This document shows positions 56,856 through 64,000 of a DNA stretch of 64,000 nt, in pieces (within the stretch, counting starts at the first letter, position 1; every line of letters begins with the position of its first letter). Source of the stretch: Fomitopsis serialis (taxonomy: Eukaryota; Basidiomycota; Agaricomycetes; Polyporales; Fomitopsidaceae). The stretch spans positions 468,865 to 532,864 of the forward strand of contig NW_025954976.1 in the NCBI RefSeq assembly GCF_022376445.1, read 5' to 3'. A program made the translations under genes and the position numbers. The notes under the pieces were generated by a model. The model ran no database searches. It worked only from the letters and a program-made list of their open reading frames with translations, and was not told where the DNA came from.

Positions 56856-59842
56856 AAGTAACCCTCTTGAGGGTGAAACGAACATGCACTTTAAGGCTCG
56901 GCGTCGCTGTTCAGCACGCCGACCAGGATCGAGCTCAACGCTACATCCAACGGGACAGTGGACAATCCATCCCCTCCCTCTCAACACTCTCAGTGTATGA
57001 ACCCATCCATGCTCCTACACGCCTCTAAGGCATACTCCCAAGGCCCTATTTCCCCCATAAGAGATAGAGAACAGCGTAAAATAGCCTCGCCGCCACTGCG
57101 CACATTCCACACACAAGCGCTTAAAATACCTCCGCCACCCGAGTGCGAAACGGACACCACGCACCCCCTTTTTCGCAAGATTTGCGCAAACGAAAAACGA
57201 CCTGGCCCCCCAGGAAGAAGACCTCGCTCGATTCTGTAGGAACCCCAGTCCAGTGAACAGCACAAGTCGAAACTGCGCAACCAAAACCAAAAACGGAATC
57301 AAAAACGAAATCTGAGTGACTACTTCAAACCCAACCCATGAGACCGGCAAATAACCGTGAACCAATCAATACAAAACACGTACGCTTGCTTCCAGACTCG
57401 ACAAGCAACTCTTAGTCGACCCTCGCCCGCACTGTATGCCACACAATAACGACGAGGCGCTCCTTGTCAGCGCACTGATTAAGGTTTGCAGCCACTCCGC
57501 CACACGCCACAACCCATAAACAATAGCATACAAACACATGACGTCTGAGGACTTGAGAGATAACCAATCACAGCCAGACTCTCTCAACCGCCGCAAACAG
57601 TTTATTATACACCTCACTACCTGCACATCCTCCCAAATAAACCTAATCTTCCGCTTTACGTCACGCTCCCTGAAAAGAACACTAGTGGCAGTTCTGAACG
57701 CCCATAAAATCCAATAAAGCACTTGCCGGTCAGAACGGTCAGAACTCATCAGCGCTCATCTGGAACAAAAAGGCCCTGACATAGTAGACGCTGGCCCATC
57801 CCTGTTAAAACAGACCTCAGCCGTCACAAGAATCTCTCCAAGCAAACCCAATGACGCCCACCAGCAACAACACTCTCCCAAAGGGAACGAAGGGATACGG
57901 GATACGAAAGCATCCCAAACCACGATCAATCAAGCCATGGACCCCCACAGTCCTAAAGTTCGATCCGCCGCTCGAAATGCCACCCCCGCTTCCCTCTGTT
58001 CCACCCATCCTCCCCATCCTTCAACTACCGCCCAACCCGAAACGAACGGCGACAATAGAAGTGGAGAGCCGCCCAGAAAAGAGAGGCGAGAGTTGGACGT
58101 GGGTCGTCCGCAAACGCCCGCCCTGCCAAATCGGAAAAGGGCAGCTGATCTCCCTCTCAAACGGGATCCTCCGATCGGGTGTCGGACGTATCCGCAGCGT
58201 CACCGAATCCAGACGTCATTGGATCACGTGGTCGATTGAAGGGGCCCAGACGATTATGACGTTCAGGTACCAACGTCATGGTCCAGGCTCCAAGGCCAGG
58301 ACCGGCGACTACACACACAACTGTACAAAATCCTACCCCCATCACCTGACCCACACCCATTTTTCCGTGCCGATACTCTACTTAAAGAAAGCAAAGACAG
58401 TCCTTACGAGTTCGATTCCGATGATGACAGCGAAACCACCTCATAGCCAATGCCCCACGATACTGCATAGGAACTACCTAATCACAGTAGAACCGAGCAC
58501 ACCCGGATGTACAGATTGACTTTGAGATCAACAATATCCCCCTTTCTGCCCTTCGCCGCTGGTCTCGGACAACCATCCAGACAGCCAATCCCTGCTCCCG
58601 ATCTCCCGCAGTCAGCGCTCACCCGGCCTCGCCACACCGTAAAACCGTAACTAAGCCCGATCAGCTTCGAGCTACCTCCTAAAAAACACAGCCCCCGCCG
58701 GTGACCAGTGAGAATCACCCGAGCCCCGGAACAACACCCGGCCCGGATCAATGCCGATGCTCTGGACTATTCACCCGTCAAACATAACCGACACTCTCGT
58801 TATCCCGCGAGCGGGCGCACAATTAGACTCCGCGAAGCAGTTACCCCGCGAGCCCTACCCCCTGCCCGTAACCGCCTGTCAGAACAGTTACCCCACTCAC
58901 AGCCCCAAGCAAATGAGCAACCCAATGCGGAACAGAAATCTACTTCCCCGAGATCGAGGCCGCCACGCGTAACAAACCGCCCAGGGCGATCGCACTCACG
59001 CTGGCTCCACGAACCTAATACGCGACGTCTTCCATTTCGAGCACGTCGCCACCTATCATCCCTCACACAGCCCCTACTGTAGACAACAGCCAAACGGTTC
59101 AACCAAACCGGATACAAAGTGGATGCTCGTCGGAGCCATACTGATCCACCCACCAGCAAAGTACACGCATACCCACTGTACAGACTACGCTCACTGGCAG
59201 ACTGCCTTAAACAAAAACACAAATCTTGATTGAGAAGCCGAAGCCTTACGCGACCCGCCGAAAAGACTCCACAGGGCACAGCATAACAAATGGCTGCATC
59301 AGAGCGCACAACTGCCACCGAGACGCTCCCGTCAATGTAAAAACGGGATTACCCAATCCGGTAATCCGATGGTAAGCGAACTCACGAACACAACACAACG
59401 AACGAGAATATACACTACCACCAGGCGCTACCCACCACATTACTGGGTTTGTCTCCTCCCAAAACCAACAGAGCTAACGAAAAGACACCCGAACGTGACC
59501 AGGAAAATGAAAGCCGGGACAAGGTCAGAAATCGAGATTGACAGAGAATACATCTCACTCACCGACGCTCGACGCTCAAACGAAACACGCGGCCACCGAA
59601 CCAAGACCGCACAACGGCAGCCGCGAGAACATTACCAAAATATCTGAGACATCCCAAGAAGCTGCGCACATGTTGACTTCGAGGACAGCGAAACGGACGC
59701 GGGAACAAATCGACATAACCAATCAGAGCATGTACTCCGACAGGCTTACTTCATAGCAGGCCATGAGGTTAAAAGGAGGACCTGAAGGCTGCGCTCCCCA
59801 CCAAATCTAAATAACTCACATCGACGCCTTTGCCTGCCCACC
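56856..59842. other. A/C-rich region without a convincing gene
   Basis: About 3 kb whose plus strand is rich in A and C, unlike the gene regions. It has many plus-strand ORFs of 70-220 codons in shifting frames (for example 57851-58519, 58708-59082, 59369-59647) with basic, Pro-rich, low-complexity content. No reverse transcriptase, integrase or other domain seen. It may be the leader or a decayed part of the retroelement whose gag-like ORF follows. An 8-bp hairpin (GGATTACC/GGTAATCC) lies at 59346-59367. Confidence 0.4.
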
Positions 59843-62550
59843 ATGCAACAGCCCCAGCCCTCCACTCCTACGAAAAATGGGACCTCCACGCTTCCTAGTG
59901 TCGTCGGGACCGGTCGACCGCTCTCGCGCCCCCCGTCCCGCGCCCTCACCAGGTCCCCGCCGCGTCGCAGCCTCAGCGCCATACCTCACACTTCCTCGAG
60001 CGGCAACCCATGGGTCTCCCCAAGGGCCACCTCGCCCGTCGAACGCACCGGTATCTCTTACGCATCTATGGCAGCGAAGCCTCGCCCGACTACGCCGATA
60101 CTCTCCTCCGCCTCTCAGGCAGTCCCCGCCTCGACCGCCAAACCAGCCGGAAAGATCGAAGCCGTCGCCGAAGCTGGAGCGTCCGCGAAGGATGGGAAGG
60201 ATTCGGGATTGAGCAGCACGACGACCCAGGTGGTCGTCAAAGGTACGCAATCACCACTCACCGTGTCGCTCCAACCCTCATTTTACGTAGTCGAGGAAGA
60301 GGAAGCAAGCCTCGACCCCGAACGCACCCGCTCCGGAAAGCAACCCGCAGCTTCCAAACTGAAGAACAAAAAGCAGTGTGCCAAAAAGAGTGCCAAGGCG
60401 GCGGGTAAGCAGCCTGCAAACATCGGTATCGGCCTCCCCGCCCAAGACGACCAGCCTGTGTCCAACGTGGGACCCTCTAGCAGGTCAATCAGCGACGTCA
60501 GGAAGTGCCGTAGAATCTCCACCGACGTCGACGGTGAGAGCGCCCCCATTGGCACGATCCCCAAAGTCCAGGACACGCCGACAACGCCGGCGCGCCCCCC
60601 TGCTGCTACACAACCCACCGTCATCTCGCTCATCTCACCGGCGGGGAGCGACAATGACCCACCCGCCGTCACCACCTCGGACCTAGAAGCAGACGACGTC
60701 GAGATGCGGGACCCGGACGATTTCGAACTCTCCACGGCAACCATGCGTATGTTCTACGGACTCGATCCCAATTACACTGCTGATAGTTACCATCCTCGTC
60801 CCATTGTTGCCGTACCTGCCCACCTATTCCCAGACGACCGCACGATCCACCCGCCGCACGTCTGGAACGTCCCGGGCAGCTCTGAACGCGTCCAGCAATA
60901 CATAGAGAGCCAACACGTCCGCGAAAGGAACCCGTATGTCCTAGCTGTAGCTGAGCAGGTGGAAGGCGATATTGAGGGTGAGACCTACCTCCATGCATGT
61001 CACCCACCGCCTAAACTAGTTCTGCAGACCTCTACGCTTCTGCTGCGCCGCCGGATACCTCCGAGAGGCACCCGTCGCGTCACTTAACCTCCAACATCGC
61101 CGCCCCGCAGGCGGTACGCCCGCCCCCTCGCTCGTTCCCGTCGGTTGGCATCAGCATGGGTGACCACCGGTCCCCGTCCATGTACGTTGCGAACCTTGAA
61201 CATCCAGCACGCGACTCACCTGCTCATCATACCAGGCGAAGCAACAATATGCGACGCGAACCCACCGCAGGCCCATCTCGCAGCAGAGCTGGCAGCCCAC
61301 GCATGATCCCGCCACGCTCGCCGCCGAACCGCCTCCACCCGCACCCAGTCCATTATGCTCCAGGACCCTTCCCGAACTTCCCGGATCCGGACGTTTCCCC
61401 CGTCCCTGCCTACCGTGCTGCCCCTCCGACGCACGATCACTCGGCCGCGCCACCCGCTCCTTACTTCCCCGCCGGCCCAATTGCCCCACTAGAACCTGCC
61501 CATGGCCCCATCGCGCCTCGCTCGATGACGCGCACCCCCCCAGGAGGCTGGCCCATCGTCCAAGGCGATGACCCGTTCTGGCCGTACGCCAATATACAGG
61601 CCGAGCAGCTCGTCGAGTGGACCACGAAGTGGGAACCTTGTGTCCTCATCCACTTCGTAGGACGAAGCGCAGGCGACAAAGGCAACTACGCCAGGCAATG
61701 CACGGCAGACACGATCCTAAAGAAAGTCTTCGACATCCCGGACGCGGTCGTCACCCAGCCAATCCCCGCGAACCCACAGCCCCGCCCGAATGCAGAACCG
61801 ATTTTCTACCGAGTCGATAACATCACCGTCGCTCAGCGCGACCGACTTCTACGGAAGCCATGGGCGTCCACGATATACGGAACTTTCGGCGTTGTCCCTG
61901 CCCCGCACGAACCGCCAACCTTCATTGGAGGATGGCGCTACCCTCAACGGCTAGGCACCACCTCAGCCACTGGCATGGCGGACGTCATCCGCAAGGACTT
62001 CGAGGTAGGAGTACTCGCTGATCATGCTCACTCCCTGCTCGTCTCCGACATCCGAGGCGATGGACGATGGCGCCACCTCACTGTCAATGAAGCCCACACC
62101 CTGATCGTTCAATCTGTACGCGTCAGGCTTATAACGGTACGCGAAGGACGTGACGACGACGAAGAACTAATCGCCCTACTATACATCGAGTCACCAACCT
62201 CCGATGCCGCCGAGTGGATCAACTTCCGCGACGCGATACGCCACCACGTTTTTGGCAGTGCTTACGCTGGACCTCCTGAACTCGTCACATCCTCTTTCTA
62301 CTGCATGTACTGCCACGCGGCAGACCACCCGACCTCAGCCTGCACCCTCCCGTCTATTCCAGGTTGGCTCGGTCCCTCGATGGACGAAGTGAGGACGATG
62401 CTCGCGAACGACAGACGCAACCAAGGCGGTGAGCAGAGAGGCCGAGGAGGACGCGGCGGCCGCGGCGGACGAGGTGGTAGAGCTCGAGGAAACAGTAACT
62501 GTGGACGCCGCCCTGGTTCGGACACTGGCGCGACTATTCGCAACGCTTAA
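59843..62550 (+). CDS. Gag-like nucleic-acid-binding protein with CCHC zinc knuckle (retroelement ORF1)
   Basis: Two adjoining plus-strand ORFs (59843-61087 and 61156-62550) appear to be one protein of about 900 residues. The second frame is open from 61013, and one added A in the AAA run at 61013-61015 joins HPPPK to TSSADLYASAAPPDTSERHP. The N-terminal third is Pro/Ser/Thr-rich and disordered. The C-terminal half has a folded-looking part (WTTKWEPCVLIHFVGRS, TFIGGWRYPQRLGTTSATGM, GDGRWRHLTVNEAHTLIVQS), then the zinc knuckle CMYCHAADHPTSAC (62302-62343, C-x2-C-x4-H-x4-C) and an RGG tail. This matches gag or LINE ORF1 proteins in layout. No reverse transcriptase follows within the window, so the element class is open. 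Confidence 0.6.
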
Positions 62551-63376
62551 GTTCGTCTCCCTCGCACATATCATCTATCGCACTACCTAGCATGTACAAT
62601 CGTAGCCTGAATATCACGTACCTTTCGCTGAACCACGAAAGAACTACGCCTGAGATAAACAAAATCACACAACTAACTCTTTGAATCATATGTACGGTCG
62701 AGCTGAGCGCCCACATTTACTGACTGCACCTGCAGGACAGGAAAGCCTTGAGCCCTCCGTAACATTTTCCCCCTAGCTAACGGGCACTGTTAGACTTGCC
62801 CCGGTTGAGAAACCAAGTGATCTCGCATCACATGTCACCTGAAAGAACCAGGAGTGTTCTTCGCCCCCGGCGGATCATTGTAGCCGGGACGTGTAAAGCA
62901 ACGGCGAATATACATGAAACAAACACCCCCCCCACGGACGATAATTTGGCACCCGGACTACCTCTCCTCTATTCGAGAGAGAACAGCACGTCCCCCGCCC
63001 ATGCCGATCTTGATGATCGAATGGAGGAACTCGGAGACGGGGCTCCTTCCGATCCATCCCTCGGCTCGTCGCACCGAGAACAGAGGACAGAAGGTTGCTT
63101 TCTGAGGGCATCACCCTCCACTGCGACTAACCCTTCCACCCGTAATAAGGGCAGGAGAACTAAGGCAAGCATCCGCTGTGGGGTGGGCCCACATGGGAGC
63201 AGCGGCACGACCTCAATACACCGCACGTACAAGTCAAGACGGGAAGGGGCAGCAACCGGCATAGGGCAACATTGACTGTCGAACAAGCGAACGCAACATC
63301 GATTGTCGCACAAGCGAACGCACACGGCGGAAGAGCTAATCGAGCACCCAACCAAATACATGCGGAAGGAGGAAGG
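62551..63376. other. Region between the gag-like ORF and the minus-strand ORF
   Basis: A plus-strand ORF at 62796-63275 (159 codons, containing RNKGRRTKASIRCG) could be a broken start of a second retroelement ORF, but no endonuclease or polymerase motif is present. The rest shows no gene. Confidence 0.3.
63269..63322. repeat. Two 27-bp tandem repeats
   Basis: Units 63269-63295 and 63296-63322 differ at three positions; each ends ACAAGCGAACGCA. The repeat lies at the 3' side of the minus-strand ORF. Confidence 0.8.
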
Positions 63377-64000
63377 CTACTGTACATGAACGGCAGGTCC
63401 CTCCGCCACCTCATCCTCGACCTCTCCCTCCTCCATGGCCTCGACGTCGGGAGGGCGTGCAAACTGCAGGCGACGCGGTATTCCGGAGTAGCCGTCAGGC
63501 ACGTACACTCCCTCCGACAAGCGAGCGTGCAAGTCCCGGACGCCGGCCTCAACGGAACCCAGGCCTCGGGCGAAACGGACGGCTTCAGAACGAGCGTCGC
63601 GGTTGGCGGTCCGGCACTCGTCGAGGAGGCCTTGGAAGCGGGTGAGCAGACCATCGAGGCTGTCGGAGGAGGCGCGGAAGGAAGATAATTGCATGGGCCG
63701 TTCCATGTACCGAATCGGAAGAAGCGGGCGACCAACCTCGGCATCGGATTGCTCAGCGGCGACGCGGTTTGGAGCCCAGGCGATCAACGGGTAGGGCTCG
63801 CCGACGTAGCTATGCTGGGACGGGAGAGTCAGGAAGACCTGGTCGAGGTACTCGATAAGATCCTGGACGTCCGAGTACCGGCGGACGAGCGGAAGGGATG
63901 CGTCGCCGTGGGCAACCGCGCGAGACCGAGAATCGAAGAGCATCCGCTGTGCGGAACGAAGGCAGGTTGGCGAGACGAGGAGGACGAGGCGGAAGAAGGC
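63377..64000 (-). CDS. Unidentified ORF, C-terminal part, running off the window
   Basis: An uninterrupted minus-strand frame of about 207 residues from the window edge to a stop at 63377. It starts AFFRLVLLVSPTCLRSAQRM at the edge and includes VRRYSDVQDLIEYLDQVFLT, PLIAWAPNRVAAEQ, RPLLPIRYMERP and LLTRFQGLLDECR, and ends in an acidic tail (DVEAMEEGEVEDEVAEG). Composition is protein-like and no intron is needed. I do not recognise the family. Given the surroundings it may belong to a mobile element or be a lineage-specific gene. Confidence 0.5.
   Translation of the reverse strand, partial: AFFRLVLLVSPTCLRSAQRMLFDSRSRAVAHGDASLPLVRRYSDVQDLIEYLDQVFLTLPSQHSYVGEPYPLIAWAPNRVAAEQSDAEVGRPLLPIRYMERPMQLSSFRASSDSLDGLLTRFQGLLDECRTANRDARSEAVRFARGLGSVEAGVRDLHARLSEGVYVPDGYSGIPRRLQFARPPDVEAMEEGEVEDEVAEGPAVHVQ

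Noticed and set aside
62796..63275. Start of a LINE ORF2 (endonuclease) because of RRTKASIR
   Set aside because: No endonuclease catalytic motif follows; match is eight residues only.

Overview
This window looks like nuclear DNA of a filamentous basidiomycete, most likely an Agaricomycete. Genes are closely packed on both strands, GC-rich, and cut by many introns of about 45-80 nt with GTRNGT donors, CTRAY-type branch sites and YAG acceptors. Three tandem genes resemble DUF6533, a basidiomycete membrane family. No rRNA, tRNA or CRISPR array was found.

Layout. 1-37.1 kb is a conserved housekeeping block: the MCM7 3' end (+), KEX2-type protease (-), POT1 telomere protein (-), TAP42/IGBP1 (+), RAB6/YPT6 (-), MTHFR (+), ARMC8/VID28 (-), ECM15/MTH1187-like (+), PDH E1-alpha (+), COA1 (-), COG6 (+), HSF1 (+), an arrestin-like protein (-), SCD6/LSM14 (+) with two intron-encoded box C/D snoRNAs, LCP5/neuroguidin (+) and IML2/TTC39 (-). 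An IRS4-like EH-domain gene follows (37.4-39.0 kb). 39.6-45.9 kb holds three tandem DUF6533-like genes. 46.8-53.4 kb returns to housekeeping genes: dephospho-CoA kinase, ATG9 and PGS1.

53.6-56.7 kb is a D-aminoacyl-tRNA deacylase gene split inside an exon by a 2,229-bp element with 23-bp perfect terminal inverted repeats and a 3-bp target duplication. 56.8-64 kb is repeat-like: a long A/C-rich stretch without a convincing gene, a gag-like ORF with a CCHC zinc knuckle, and a second unidentified ORF leaving the window on the minus strand.

Shared themes are weak, as expected in a fungal chromosome: Golgi and secretory traffic (KEX2, RAB6, COG6), mitochondrial function (PDA1, COA1, PGS1), nutrient, stress and autophagy control (TAP42, HSF1, ATG9, the GID subunit), and rRNA maturation (LCP5 plus snoRNAs). 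Several pairs are divergent with 200-400 bp shared promoters.

One caution covers the whole window. At least seventeen conserved reading frames are broken at small indels. All but one are repaired by adding one base, often in a homopolymer. This looks more like an uncorrected assembly error pattern than gene decay, so coordinates are genomic spans of genes, not clean ORFs.
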